From Microvirga sp. (GTDB taxonomy: Bacteria; Pseudomonadota; Alphaproteobacteria; Rhizobiales; Beijerinckiaceae): a stretch of 51,386 nt of DNA. Below, in pieces: positions 23,794 through 32,551 of the stretch (position 1 is its first letter; every line of letters begins with the position of its first letter). The DNA is taken from contig NZ_JACXAB010000028.1 of assembly GCF_014699075.1 (NCBI RefSeq), positions 1 to 51,386 on the forward strand. Direction: 5' to 3'. Made by a program: the position numbers and the translations under genes. Below the pieces are notes generated by a model that ran no database searches, was not told the origin of the DNA, and saw only the letters and a list, made by a program, of their open reading frames with translations.

Positions 23794-24093
23794 ATGCCAT
23801 CGCTTGCCCAAGTCATCGTGTGGTTGATCGTCGGCCTGATCGGCGGGAGCCTCGCCGGCCGCATCATCACGTGGAAACGCAGGGGCTTCGGCATCGTGCA
23901 GAACCTCGCTATGGGCCTGATCGGAGCGTTGATCGGCGGACTGCTGTTTCGCCTGTTCGGGCTCTTTCCCAGTCTCGATGCGATCGCGATCTCACTGCGC
24001 GATGTCGTGGCCGCCTGCGCCGGATCGTTGCTTATTCTCTTGGTGCTCTGGATTTGGGAACCGTCTTCGAGGCCGGGCGCAGGGCCTTCGTAA
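23794..24093 (+). CDS. GlsB/YeaQ/YmgE family membrane protein
   Basis: The 99-residue protein has three hydrophobic helices with glycine-rich turns: WLIVGLIGGSLAGRI, AMGLIGALIGGLLF and the C-terminal LLILLVLWIW. This matches the transglycosylase-associated (GlsB/YeaQ/YmgE) family of small inner-membrane proteins, some stress-induced, without known biochemical activity. GGGAG lies seven bases before the ATG. It ends 17 bases before the cyclase gene, so the two may be co-transcribed. Confidence 0.75.
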   Translation: MPSLAQVIVWLIVGLIGGSLAGRIITWKRRGFGIVQNLAMGLIGALIGGLLFRLFGLFPSLDAIAISLRDVVAACAGSLLILLVLWIWEPSSRPGAGPS

Positions 24094-24110
24094 AGGGAGA
24101 ACGATCAGCG

Positions 24111-26072
24111 TTGTACTTCTGGCGGGGAACCATACGCGTCCGGTTCGGATATCAGCTTTCCATCACGGTGCTGTTCATGGCTGTGGTGCTGGCGGTTGGC
24201 CTCGGCTTGGTCGTGTTGAGCTTCGATCGGGCACGCTCCATTACCCGCGCCGCTGCCGTCACATTCATTGGTCGCGTGGCAGACCACACGGAGGACCGGG
24301 TGGACGGGCAGTTCAAAGCCGTTCGCAGCGCACTGGAGGTGCTGAAGCAGCTCCCGCCTGTTGGGGCCGGGTCAATCTCCGACAATCCCGCTCTCTACCA
24401 AATTCTGGCGGCCCTCCTTCGCGAGCACGGGCAGCTGTACAATCTGTATGTCGGCTACGACGATGGCGCCTTTATCGAACTGGATGCCCTGGATAGGGCA
24501 GGGCCTGCTGCGCGGGCGCAATTCGGTGCCCCGGCTGCCGCAGCATTCCGGTTGATCGTGATCGACAGAAAGCCAAGCGCATCATCGCGGATTCGGACCA
24601 CGTATTATCTGTCGCCGAGCCTCGAGACGATTTCCGAGTCGCAGCGCGAGGCCGATTACGATCCGCGGGATCGGCCCTGGTATCGTGGCGCCTTCGAGCC
24701 TGGGGCTGCTACTGTCATTGAGCCCTATCGGTTCAAAGCCGCCGCCCTGATCGGCTACACGGTCCGGGCATCGTTTGTGCAAGGTCGTCGTGGTATTGTC
24801 GCGGGCGACATCCTGCTGACTGACGCCGACACATTCATTCGGGCGCAGAAGCTTGGCAAGTCAGGCGCCGTCTTCCTCTTCGACGACGCAGGGCGAGTCA
24901 TCGGCCATTCCCGCATGTCCGAATTCCTCAAGGCGCGATCCCAGGATGCCACCGCCGACCTGCCGCGCCTGGACGAGATCGGCATCGTCGACATCGCGCG
25001 ACCCTTGGCGGCTTGGAGGCACGGCGGGGATGCGCAGCAGGTGTTCGAGGCGAAAGATGGCCGGACCTACGTTGTGGCGTTCCGATCGATCGGAACGGCC
25101 GGCTCGGCCAATCTGCGCCTTGCTGTGATGGCTCCCCTGGACGAATTCTTCTCAGAGGTCGAGGCGGCACGGCGCTGGCTGCTGCTGCTGACATCGGCCT
25201 TCGTGCTCGCAGCCATCCCCGTGATCTGGTGGATCAGCTCGATGCTGTCCCGATCCATGAAGGCGCTGGCGGCTGAAACCGACAGTGTCCAGCGGTTCGA
25301 GATGCCGGAGAATCCCAGTCGTGTGCACTCCACCATCCGGGAGATCGATGACCTCGGTCGCTCGGTATCGACCATGCGCGCTGTTGTGCGGACCTTCTCC
25401 AGCTTCGTGCCCAAGCGCCTGGTCCAGCAACTCGTCGAAACCGGAGCGGAATTACGCCTGGGAGGCTCCCGAAGGAAGGTCACCGTTCTGTTCACCGATA
25501 TCGAAGGCTTCACCAACATCACCGAGAATGCCGATCCGGAGCAGGTCATGCTCCAGACCTCGCGCTACTTTGCCGTGATGACCGAAGTGATCGTGGCGCA
25601 CGGCGGCACGGTCGATAAGTTCGTCGGCGATGGCATCATGGCGATCTGGAATGCGCCGACAGAGAATGCCGATCACGTGGCCCATGCCTCCGCCGCCGTC
25701 CTGGCCTGCCGGGACGCCAACCAGGCACTCAACGAAGCTTATATGCGAGAGGGTTGGCCCGACTACCGGACCCGGTTTGGGCTGCATACGGGCGAAGCCG
25801 TCGTCGGCATCATCGGATCGTCCGATCGGATGAGCTATACGGCTCTTGGTGCAACTGTGAACCTGGCCGCGCGGCTGGAGCCACTGAACAAGGAGTACGG
25901 CACCACGATCCTGGTCAGCGAGGCTGTGCAGCAGCGGGTCGCAGAGCAGTTTGTGTTCCAAGCCGTCGACACGATCAAGCCGCGTGGTTTCGAGGCCGCA
26001 GTCCAAGTCTTCGAACTCCGCGGCATGGCTACGCATCTGTCACGTCCAACATTGAGCCTTCTGGACGAGTAG
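24111..26072 (+). CDS. Class III adenylate/guanylate cyclase with Cache sensor domain
   Basis: The protein of about 653 residues has an N-terminal membrane helix (LSITVLFMAVVLAVGLGLVV). A large extracytoplasmic double-Cache-type domain follows (about residues 50-345, with DPRDRPWYRGAF), then a second helix (LLLLTSAFVLAAIPVIWW) and a HAMP-like linker. A C-terminal class III cyclase domain has metal-binding Asp residues in LFTDIEGFTNITE and KFVGDGIMAIWN, and YTALGATVNLAARLE. It probably makes cAMP in response to a periplasmic ligand. No ATG gives a sensible start; TTG at 24111 with GGGAGAA upstream fits best. Overlong upstream frame is shadow of the preceding gene. Confidence 0.88.
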   Translation: MYFWRGTIRVRFGYQLSITVLFMAVVLAVGLGLVVLSFDRARSITRAAAVTFIGRVADHTEDRVDGQFKAVRSALEVLKQLPPVGAGSISDNPALYQILAALLREHGQLYNLYVGYDDGAFIELDALDRAGPAARAQFGAPAAAAFRLIVIDRKPSASSRIRTTYYLSPSLETISESQREADYDPRDRPWYRGAFEPGAATVIEPYRFKAAALIGYTVRASFVQGRRGIVAGDILLTDADTFIRAQKLGKSGAVFLFDDAGRVIGHSRMSEFLKARSQDATADLPRLDEIGIVDIARPLAAWRHGGDAQQVFEAKDGRTYVVAFRSIGTAGSANLRLAVMAPLDEFFSEVEAARRWLLLLTSAFVLAAIPVIWWISSMLSRSMKALAAETDSVQRFEMPENPSRVHSTIREIDDLGRSVSTMRAVVRTFSSFVPKRLVQQLVETGAELRLGGSRRKVTVLFTDIEGFTNITENADPEQVMLQTSRYFAVMTEVIVAHGGTVDKFVGDGIMAIWNAPTENADHVAHASAAVLACRDANQALNEAYMREGWPDYRTRFGLHTGEAVVGIIGSSDRMSYTALGATVNLAARLEPLNKEYGTTILVSEAVQQRVAEQFVFQAVDTIKPRGFEAAVQVFELRGMATHLSRPTLSLLDE

Positions 26073-26357
26073 CTTGGCCACAGTAGCACAATAACGGCAG
26101 AGCGAGCGCGAAGGCTTAACATCAGCCTGCCTTAACAGGGTTTCGCTGATGATCTTGTCGGTGAAGACACAGGTATCTTGTGCGTAGCGCCGGTTCATCC
26201 TGCCCTCCCGCTGCTGGAAGGGGCGAGAACAAGCCATGACTCAGCGTGTCAGAAACGTGCCGTTATAGGCGCGCGTTCTTGCAGTGTTCTGTACGACTTG
26301 AAGACGTTCGCGGTTCGGCTATCGAACCTGTAAGCCTTGCATTGCAAGGATGCCGGC

Positions 26358-26432
<75 letters not shown>

Positions 26433-26496
26433 GCGCCAACGGGGAGGGCCGCTTACTGCCACAGGGCAGCCCTCCATGCAAGCTTGAAAATGATCT

Positions 26497-27726
26497 TTAC
26501 TCGGCCGCCTGCACTTTCGGCTCCAGGGGGAGCCTGAGCGCGGTCCAGACCTCGACCAGGGCCGCAGCCAAGGCGTCGATATGGGCGTTCGAGTGGAACG
26601 GGCCCGGGGTGATGCGCAGGCGCTCGGTGCCGCGGGGCACCGTGGGGTAGTTGATCGGCTGGATATAGATGCCGTGCTTCTCCAGCAGCCGGTCGCAGGC
26701 TGCCTTGCAGGCTTCCGCATCGCCCACCATCACCGGCACGATATGCGTGGGCGTGTCGAGGACCGGCAGGCCGACGCTGCTTAAGATCGCCTTGGTGCGG
26801 GCGGCCTGGCGCTGCTGCTGCTGGCGCTCGGTGGAGGAAGCCTTGAGATGCCGGATCGACGCCATGGCGGCGGCGGCGACCGCCGGGGGCAGGGCGGTGC
26901 TGAAGATGAAGCCCGGGGCAAAGCTGCGGATGGCGTCCATCACCGCCTTGGTGCCGGTGAGATATCCGCCCATGACGCCGAATGCCTTGGCCATGGTGCC
27001 CTCGATCACGTCGATCCGGTGCATGGCACCGTCGCGCTCGGCGATGCCGCCGCCGCGGGGGCCGTACATGCCCACCGCATGGACTTCGTCGATATAGGTC
27101 ATGGCGCCGTAGCGCTCGGCCAGATCGCAGATGGCGTGGATCGGGGCCACGTCGCCGTCCATGGAATAGACGCTCTCGAACACGATCAGCTTGGGCCGGT
27201 CGCCGGCGGCCTGGAGCAACTCCTCCAAGTGTTCGAGGTCATTGTGGCGGAAGATCGCCTTGTCGCAGCCGGACTGGCGCACGCCTTCGATCATGGAGTT
27301 ATGGTTGAGCGCATCCGACAGGATAAGGCAGTTCGGAATCAGCTTGGCCAGGGTGGAGATGCCGGTCTGGTTCGAGACGTAACCCGAGGTGAAGACCAGG
27401 GCCACCTCCTTGCCGTGCAGGTCCGCAAGCTCGGCCTCCAGCTCGACGATGGGATGGCTGTTGCCCGAGATGTTGCGCGTGCCGCCGGCCCCGGTGCCGA
27501 GGCGCCAGGCCGTCTCCACCATGGCGCGGGTCACGTCCCGGTTCTGGCCCATGCCGAGATAATCGTTGGAGCACCAGACCGTGATGGGGCGTGGACCGTC
27601 CGGGGAGTGCCAGATCGCCTGGGGATAACGTCCGGCCAGGCGCTCGATATCGGCAAAGACGCGATAGCGCCGCTCCGCCTGGAGGCGATCGAGGGCTGAC
27701 GTGAAGAAGTTCTGATAATCCATCAT
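26497..27726 (-). CDS. hemA: 5-aminolevulinate synthase
   Basis: The 409-residue PLP enzyme condenses glycine and succinyl-CoA to 5-aminolevulinate, the first step of heme synthesis in alphaproteobacteria. The start MMDYQNFFTSALDRL, the substrate segment VWCSNDYLGMGQN, the glycine-rich GTGAGGTRNISG, TYIDEVHAVGMYG and the PLP lysine in EGTMAKAFGVMGGY are all visible. Length is standard. A perfect FixK/FNR-type box lies 57 bases upstream, which fits oxygen control of heme supply alongside the cbb3 oxidase. A second ATG one codon later is equally possible as start. Confidence 0.96.
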   Translation of the reverse strand: MMDYQNFFTSALDRLQAERRYRVFADIERLAGRYPQAIWHSPDGPRPITVWCSNDYLGMGQNRDVTRAMVETAWRLGTGAGGTRNISGNSHPIVELEAELADLHGKEVALVFTSGYVSNQTGISTLAKLIPNCLILSDALNHNSMIEGVRQSGCDKAIFRHNDLEHLEELLQAAGDRPKLIVFESVYSMDGDVAPIHAICDLAERYGAMTYIDEVHAVGMYGPRGGGIAERDGAMHRIDVIEGTMAKAFGVMGGYLTGTKAVMDAIRSFAPGFIFSTALPPAVAAAAMASIRHLKASSTERQQQQRQAARTKAILSSVGLPVLDTPTHIVPVMVGDAEACKAACDRLLEKHGIYIQPINYPTVPRGTERLRITPGPFHSNAHIDALAAALVEVWTALRLPLEPKVQAAE

Positions 27727-27782
27727 CTCACCGGGTGGGCAACGGGATGCCCCGGATACTGAACCTATTATGCCAGATCACA

Positions 27783-27796
27783 TTGATCCGGGTCAA
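27783..27796. promoter_or_regulatory. FixK/FNR box upstream of hemA
   Basis: TTGATCCGGGTCAA is a perfect dyad matching the TTGAYC-N2-GRTCAA site of FixK/FnrL-type CRP-FNR regulators. It is centred about 63 bases before the hemA start. FixK/FnrL control of hemA is established in several alphaproteobacteria; binding here is inferred. The small gene at 27877 lies on the other side and could also be affected. Confidence 0.75.
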
Positions 27797-27876
27797 AGTT
27801 CTGAAGCGTCATATTGCGGTTGAGGGCCGCGTGCGAAGCCTCTATTGGGTAAAGGCGACGATGGGTCGCGTGAACC

Positions 27877-28044
27877 ATGACTGACGTGAAATCGCAACAG
27901 AAAGCCGACCGGCTCAAGGCGGCCCTGAAGGAAAACCTCAAGCGGCGCAAGGCGCAGGCGCGGGGGCGGCAGGCCGTCAAGGTGTCCGGAAACGAAAGTG
28001 GCAGCTTGAGCGTTTCGGCAGAGCGCGACAAGCCGTCCGACTAG
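27877..28044 (+). CDS. Small basic conserved protein upstream of murA
   Basis: The 55-residue protein (MTDVKSQQKADRLKAALKEN, then a Lys/Arg-rich stretch LKRRKAQARGRQ and a polar tail) is highly charged and helical, without membrane segments. Small proteins of this composition occur before murA in other Hyphomicrobiales, to my recollection. The ribosome site is weak (GTGAACC). Nucleic-acid or ribosome association is possible but only inferred from charge. Confidence 0.6.
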   Translation: MTDVKSQQKADRLKAALKENLKRRKAQARGRQAVKVSGNESGSLSVSAERDKPSD

Positions 28045-28105
28045 CTTAAGAAGCTCAGGGCGCGCATAGCGCATGGCTGACTGACCATTTTACAAGGGGA
28101 TATCG

Positions 28106-29395
28106 ATGGATCGCATTCGCATCCGGGGCGGCGCGCCCCTCAACGGCCTGATTCCGATCTCAGGCGCCAAGAATGCGGCCTTGCCCCTCATGATCGCGAG
28201 CCTGCTCACGGCGGATACGCTCGAGCTCGGCAACGTGCCGCGGCTTGCCGATATCTCCTCCCTGCTGCGGATCATGAGCAATTTCGGCGTCGATCACTCG
28301 ATTGCCGGCCGCCGTCCCGGCCAATCCTCGGAAACGGGCCAGACCATCCGCCTGTCGGCTAAGAACGTCATCGACACCACGGCTCCCTACGAGCTGGTTT
28401 CGACCATGCGGGCGAGCTTCTGGGTCATCGCTCCGCTCGTGGCCCGCTTCGGCCGTGCCAAGGTGTCCATGCCCGGTGGTTGCGCCATCGGAACCCGTCC
28501 GGTGGACCTGCTCATCATGGCCTTGGCCAAGCTGGGCGCGGCCATCGAAATCGAGAGCGGCTACGTGGTGGCCACGGCTCCCAAGGGGCTTCGCGGCGCC
28601 GAAATCGACTTCTCGAAGGTGACCGTGGGCGGCACCCATGTGGCCCTGATGGCCGCGACCCTGGCCCAGGGCACCACCGTGATCCGCAACGCCGCCCGCG
28701 AGCCGGAGGTGGTGGATCTCGCCGAATGCCTCATCAAGATGGGGGCCAAGATCCAAGGCGCCGGCACGTCCGAGATCGTGATCGAAGGCGTAACCGGCCT
28801 GCATGGCGCCTCCCATGACGTAATGCCGGACCGCATCGAGACCGGCACCTACGCCATGGCGGTGGCCATGACCGGGGGCGACCTCGTGCTCGACAACACC
28901 CGGCCGGACTATCTCCAGGCTGCCCTCGACGTGCTGGGCCAGGCCGGGGCCGAGGTGACCTCGACCCACGGGGGCATCCGCATCCGCCGCAACGGCAATG
29001 GACTTCAGCCGGTCGACGTGACCACCGACCCGTTCCCGGGCTTCCCCACGGACCTCCAGGCCCAGTTCATGGCCCTCATGACCCGGGCGAACGGCACGTC
29101 GCGCATCCGCGAGACGATCTTCGAGAACCGGTTCATGCACGTGCAGGAGCTGGCCCGCCTCGGCGCCCAGATCCGCCTCGACGGCGACAGCGCCTATGTG
29201 GACGGCGTTCCGGGCCTCAAGGGGGCTCCGGTCATGGCCACCGACCTGCGCGCCTCCGTGTCCCTGGTGATTGCCGGCCTCGTGGCGGACGGCGAGACCA
29301 CGATCAACCGGGTCTATCACCTGGATCGCGGCTTCGAGTCGCTGGAAGCCAAGCTCGCCCGATGCGGCGCTCAGATCGAGCGCGTCAGGGGCTAA
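28106..29395 (+). CDS. murA: UDP-N-acetylglucosamine 1-carboxyvinyltransferase
   Basis: The 429-residue enzyme transfers enolpyruvate from PEP to UDP-GlcNAc, the first committed step of peptidoglycan synthesis in the cytoplasm. The family start MDRIRIRGGAPLNGLIPISG, the catalytic Cys loop MPGGCAIGTRPVDL (Cys at about 128), the RPDYLQAA segment and the C-terminal YHLDRGFESLEAKL are intact. The presence of the Cys means the usual fosfomycin-sensitive chemistry. GGGGATATCG precedes the ATG, and a strong terminator follows. Confidence 0.97.
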   Translation: MDRIRIRGGAPLNGLIPISGAKNAALPLMIASLLTADTLELGNVPRLADISSLLRIMSNFGVDHSIAGRRPGQSSETGQTIRLSAKNVIDTTAPYELVSTMRASFWVIAPLVARFGRAKVSMPGGCAIGTRPVDLLIMALAKLGAAIEIESGYVVATAPKGLRGAEIDFSKVTVGGTHVALMAATLAQGTTVIRNAAREPEVVDLAECLIKMGAKIQGAGTSEIVIEGVTGLHGASHDVMPDRIETGTYAMAVAMTGGDLVLDNTRPDYLQAALDVLGQAGAEVTSTHGGIRIRRNGNGLQPVDVTTDPFPGFPTDLQAQFMALMTRANGTSRIRETIFENRFMHVQELARLGAQIRLDGDSAYVDGVPGLKGAPVMATDLRASVSLVIAGLVADGETTINRVYHLDRGFESLEAKLARCGAQIERVRG

Positions 29396-29400
29396 AAGGC

Positions 29401-29431
29401 AAAGGGCCGGCATCATCGCCGGCCTTTTTCT
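29401..29431 (+). terminator. Rho-independent terminator after murA
   Basis: GGCCGGC at 29405-29411 pairs with GCCGGCC at 29418-29424 around a 6-base loop, followed by TTTTTCTTT. It begins a few bases after the murA stop, so the DUF2948-hisD group downstream probably has its own promoter. Confidence 0.9.
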
Positions 29432-29526
29432 TTGGAAGGCCCGGAAGGCGAATCCGGGCGAAAGGTTGCGCCGGGGCAGGGGGCTCTCTACCTAAAGATC
29501 AAAGTTCAACAACAGGTTGGTGGGCC

Positions 29527-29967
29527 ATGGACCTCCTGAGACTCGTCGCGTTCGACCCTGAAGACCTTTCCGTCATTTCCGCTCACCTGCAGGATTCGCT
29601 GCTGCAGGTCGGGGATATTGCCTATCTGCCCAAGGAGCGGCGCTTCGCCATCCAGGTCCGCCGCTACGACTGGGAGGCGGCAACGCCCCAGCGGCGGCTG
29701 ACCTGCATGCATTTCGAGAATGTCACGGGCGTGCGGGTCCGCGGCATCGACCGGAGCAACCCGGACGCCGTTCTTAACCTTCTCGCCATTGCATTCGAGG
29801 AGAAGGATGCCCCGTCAGGCACCGCCACCTTGATCTTTGCCGATGGTGGCGCCATCCAGGTGGACCTGGAGTGCATCGAAATGCAGATGAAAGATACCGG
29901 CCCGGTCTGGGCCGCGGAAAGCCGTCCCTCCCACGAGGACCAGCTTCAAACGGCGGAGCGCCCTTAA
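29527..29967 (+). CDS. DUF2948 family protein
   Basis: The 146-residue protein (MDLLRLVAFDPEDLSVISAH, with PKERRFAIQVRRYDWE and DGGAIQVDLECIEMQMKD) matches DUF2948. This family of unknown function is conserved in alphaproteobacteria and usually placed directly before hisD. No catalytic motif is evident and there are no membrane segments. Its stop is one base before the hisD ATG, so the two are translationally coupled. Confidence 0.88.
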   Translation: MDLLRLVAFDPEDLSVISAHLQDSLLQVGDIAYLPKERRFAIQVRRYDWEAATPQRRLTCMHFENVTGVRVRGIDRSNPDAVLNLLAIAFEEKDAPSGTATLIFADGGAIQVDLECIEMQMKDTGPVWAAESRPSHEDQLQTAERP

Positions 29968-29968
29968 A

Positions 29969-31261
29969 ATGGCGCAGAGGCTCGATGCGCGGGATCCTTC
30001 CTTCCCGCGGGCGTTTGCTGCCCTGCTCTCCGCCAAGCGCGAGGTCTCGGAGGATGTGGACCAGGCGGTACGTGCCATCATCGAAGACGTGGTGGTGCGC
30101 GGCGACGAGGCGCTGATCGATTTCACCTATCGTTTCGACGGATTGGCGCTTCAGCCCGAGACCCTGCGGGTGTCCGATGCTGAGATCGACGCGGCCGAGG
30201 ACCAGTGCTCCAAGGAAGCCTTGGAGGCCCTGGCGCTCGCAAAGGAGCGCATCGAGACCTATCATCGGGAGCAGCGCCCGAAGGACTTCAAGACCACGGA
30301 TCCCATCGGGGTGACCCTGGGCTGGCGCTGGACGGCGATTGAATCCGTCGGCCTCTATGTTCCCGGCGGCCTTGCGAGCTATCCGTCCTCCGTTCTGATG
30401 AACGCCGTGCCGGCAAAGGTGGCGGGTGTTCCGCGCATCGTCATGGTGGTGCCGACCCCGCGCGGCGAGACGAACCCTCTCGTGCTGGCGGCGGCGCGCC
30501 TCGCTGGCGTCGACCAGGTGTTCCGCATCGGTGGTGCCCAGGCTGTGGCGGCGCTCGCCTATGGCACGGAGAGCATCAAGCCTGTCGCCAAGATCGTCGG
30601 CCCCGGCAATGCCTATGTGGCCGCTGCCAAGCGCCGCGTCTTCGGCCAAGTCGGCATCGACATGATCGCGGGCCCGTCCGAAGTGCTCATCCTGGCCGAC
30701 GCCGATGGCAATCCGGACTGGATCGCCGCTGATCTGTTGGCTCAGGCCGAGCACGATACGGCCGCGCAATCGATCCTGATCACCGACAGCCCGGCGCTGG
30801 CCGATGCGGTGGAAAAGGCCGTGCAGCGCCAGCTCAAGACCTTGCCGAAGGCGGAGATCGCCGGCGCGAGCTGGCGCGATTACGGGGCGATCATCCTGAT
30901 CGACCGACTGGAAAACGCCATTCCTCTCGTGGATCGGCTCGCCCCCGAGCATCTCGAAATCGAGACGGAGAACGCCGAAGAGATTGCAGCCAAAGTCCGC
31001 AATGCCGGCTCGATCTTCCTCGGCAGCCACACGCCGGAAGCCATCGGCGATTATGTGGGCGGCCCAAACCATGTCCTGCCCACTGCCCGGTCGGCCCGTT
31101 TCTCGTCGGGACTCGGCGTGCTTGACTTCATGAAGCGAACCTCGATCCTGAAATGCGATGCGAACGCCCTGCGGGCGCTTGGCCCGGCGGCAATTGCTCT
31201 CGGGCGTTCGGAGGGTCTGGAGGGGCATGCGCGGTCGGTTGCGATCCGCCTGAACCTTTAA
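29969..31261 (+). CDS. hisD: Histidinol dehydrogenase
   Basis: The 430-residue zinc enzyme performs the last two steps of histidine synthesis, oxidising L-histidinol to L-histidine with NAD+. Visible family segments are YVPGGLASYPSSVLMNAVPA, IVGPGNAYVAAAKR, IDMIAGPSEVLI and the zinc-region residues in AEHDTAAQS and LAPEHLEI. The length is normal. It follows the DUF2948 gene by one base and precedes the UPF0262 gene by 18 bases, a conserved Hyphomicrobiales operon. Confidence 0.97.
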   Translation: MAQRLDARDPSFPRAFAALLSAKREVSEDVDQAVRAIIEDVVVRGDEALIDFTYRFDGLALQPETLRVSDAEIDAAEDQCSKEALEALALAKERIETYHREQRPKDFKTTDPIGVTLGWRWTAIESVGLYVPGGLASYPSSVLMNAVPAKVAGVPRIVMVVPTPRGETNPLVLAAARLAGVDQVFRIGGAQAVAALAYGTESIKPVAKIVGPGNAYVAAAKRRVFGQVGIDMIAGPSEVLILADADGNPDWIAADLLAQAEHDTAAQSILITDSPALADAVEKAVQRQLKTLPKAEIAGASWRDYGAIILIDRLENAIPLVDRLAPEHLEIETENAEEIAAKVRNAGSIFLGSHTPEAIGDYVGGPNHVLPTARSARFSSGLGVLDFMKRTSILKCDANALRALGPAAIALGRSEGLEGHARSVAIRLNL

Positions 31262-31279
31262 CAGGTAGCCGGAGGCGGG

Positions 31280-31765
31280 ATGGCGAGCGAAGCGAAGGAG
31301 CGGACCCGGCTGGTCGCCGTCACCCTCGACGAGGCCTCCATCGGCCGCGGCAACCCGGATCAGGAGCATGAGCGGGCCATCGCCATCTACGACATTCTCG
31401 AGGAGAACACCTTTTCGCTGCCGAACTACGATGGCGGTCCCTATGCCCTTCGCATCTCGCTGATCGATAAGAAGCTCTGCTTCGAGGTGACCACGCAGGA
31501 CGGCACGCACCTCATCTCGCACCACCTGTCGCTGACGCCGTTCCGCAAGGCTATCCGCGATTACGAGATGATCTGCGACAGCTATTATCAGGCGATCCGC
31601 TCCGCCTCGCCGGCGCAGATCGAGGCCATCGACATGGGACGGCGCGGTCTGCACAACGAGGCGGCCGAACTGCTGATGAAGCGGTTGGAGGGCAAGCTCG
31701 TCCTCGATTTCGGCACGGCGCGGCGCATCTTCACGCTCATCTTCGCGCTTCACTGGAGGGGCTGA
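31280..31765 (+). CDS. UPF0262 family protein
   Basis: The 161-residue soluble protein carries the family segments RLVAVTLDEASIGRGNPDQE, HERAIAIYDILEENTF and RKAIRDYEMICDSYY. UPF0262 has no known biochemical role but is regularly found between hisD and a low-molecular-weight phosphatase gene in alphaproteobacteria, as here. Its stop lies three bases before the phosphatase start, so the two are probably co-translated. Confidence 0.9.
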   Translation: MASEAKERTRLVAVTLDEASIGRGNPDQEHERAIAIYDILEENTFSLPNYDGGPYALRISLIDKKLCFEVTTQDGTHLISHHLSLTPFRKAIRDYEMICDSYYQAIRSASPAQIEAIDMGRRGLHNEAAELLMKRLEGKLVLDFGTARRIFTLIFALHWRG

Positions 31766-31768
31766 CGC

Positions 31769-32263
31769 TTGGAGGAGCGCCCCGACGAGCCGCGCCACAA
31801 ACGGATCCATTCTGTTCTGTTCGTCTGTGCGATGAATGCGGTCCGCTCTCCCATGGCGGAAGCCCTCGCGCGGCATTATTTCGGCAAGTCGATCTACGTG
31901 CAGTCCGCCGGCGTGCGCAAAGGCGATCCGGACGGCTTTGTTTCATCGATCCTGTCCGAGATCGGCATCGACGCCTCCAAGCACAAGCCGCGCACCCTCG
32001 ACGAGCTCGAGGAGTGGGAAGGGCTCAACTTCGACCTCATCATTTCGCTTTCGCCGGAGGCGCATCACGCGGCCCTCGAACTCACGCGCACCATCGCGGC
32101 GGATGTGGAGTACTGGCCGACGCCGGATCCCACGATCACCCAGGGTTCGCGCGATCAGGTGCTCGATGCCTATCGCAACATCCGCGACGGTTTGATGTAC
32201 CGCATCCGCCTGCGGCTCAAGCAGACCTCACCCAAAAGCCCGAATGACGGCCAGGGTGCCTAG
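31769..32263 (+). CDS. Low-molecular-weight phosphotyrosine phosphatase-like protein
   Basis: The 164-residue protein has the N-terminal phosphate-binding loop in VLFVCAMNAVRSPMAEAL, keeping the C-x5-R-S core. A C-terminal WPTPDPTITQGS region carries the Asp expected for the general acid. The family usually has CxGNxCRS; here Ala and Val replace Gly and the second Cys, a variant seen in this genomic neighbourhood. Either tyrosine phosphatase or arsenate-reductase-like chemistry is possible. The start is probably TTG at 31769. The 3' end overlaps the convergent azlD gene by 36 bases. Confidence 0.85.
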   Translation: MEERPDEPRHKRIHSVLFVCAMNAVRSPMAEALARHYFGKSIYVQSAGVRKGDPDGFVSSILSEIGIDASKHKPRTLDELEEWEGLNFDLIISLSPEAHHAALELTRTIAADVEYWPTPDPTITQGSRDQVLDAYRNIRDGLMYRIRLRLKQTSPKSPNDGQGA

Positions 32264-32551
32264 GCCGGCCATGAGACCGACGATGTCGATCCGCGTGGCT
32301 GCCATGGCCATGATGGCGACCGCGAGCGCGACCATGGCAGGCCAGCCGTTGTCGATCACCACTGGCAAAATCGTCGCCAGGATGATGGAGCCGGGCAGCG
32401 CGCGCAGGCCCCGCTCGATGCGCGGCGTGATGCGCACGCGGCTCATGACGACAACGCCCGCGATGCGGCACAGGAACGTCACCAGCGTCATGCCCGTAAT
32501 GGCGAGAACCGAACCCCACGGGCTCGCGATGAAGCTGCCGAACCCGTTCAT
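32228..32551 (-). CDS. azlD: AzlD family branched-chain amino acid export subunit
   Basis: The 107-residue protein has four hydrophobic helices and the family segments GMTLVTFLCRIAGVVVMSR and RALPGSIILATILP. AzlD is the small partner of AzlC in export of branched-chain amino acids or analogues. It overlaps azlC by four bases (ATGA), which implies coupled translation. Its 3' end overlaps the convergent phosphatase gene. Confidence 0.9.
   Translation of the reverse strand: MNGFGSFIASPWGSVLAITGMTLVTFLCRIAGVVVMSRVRITPRIERGLRALPGSIILATILPVVIDNGWPAMVALAVAIMAMAATRIDIVGLMAGLGTLAVIRAFG

Noticed and set aside
29774..31876. A 700-codon frame antisense to hisD and its neighbours
   Set aside because: Shadow of GC-rich coding DNA; no domain and no start signal.
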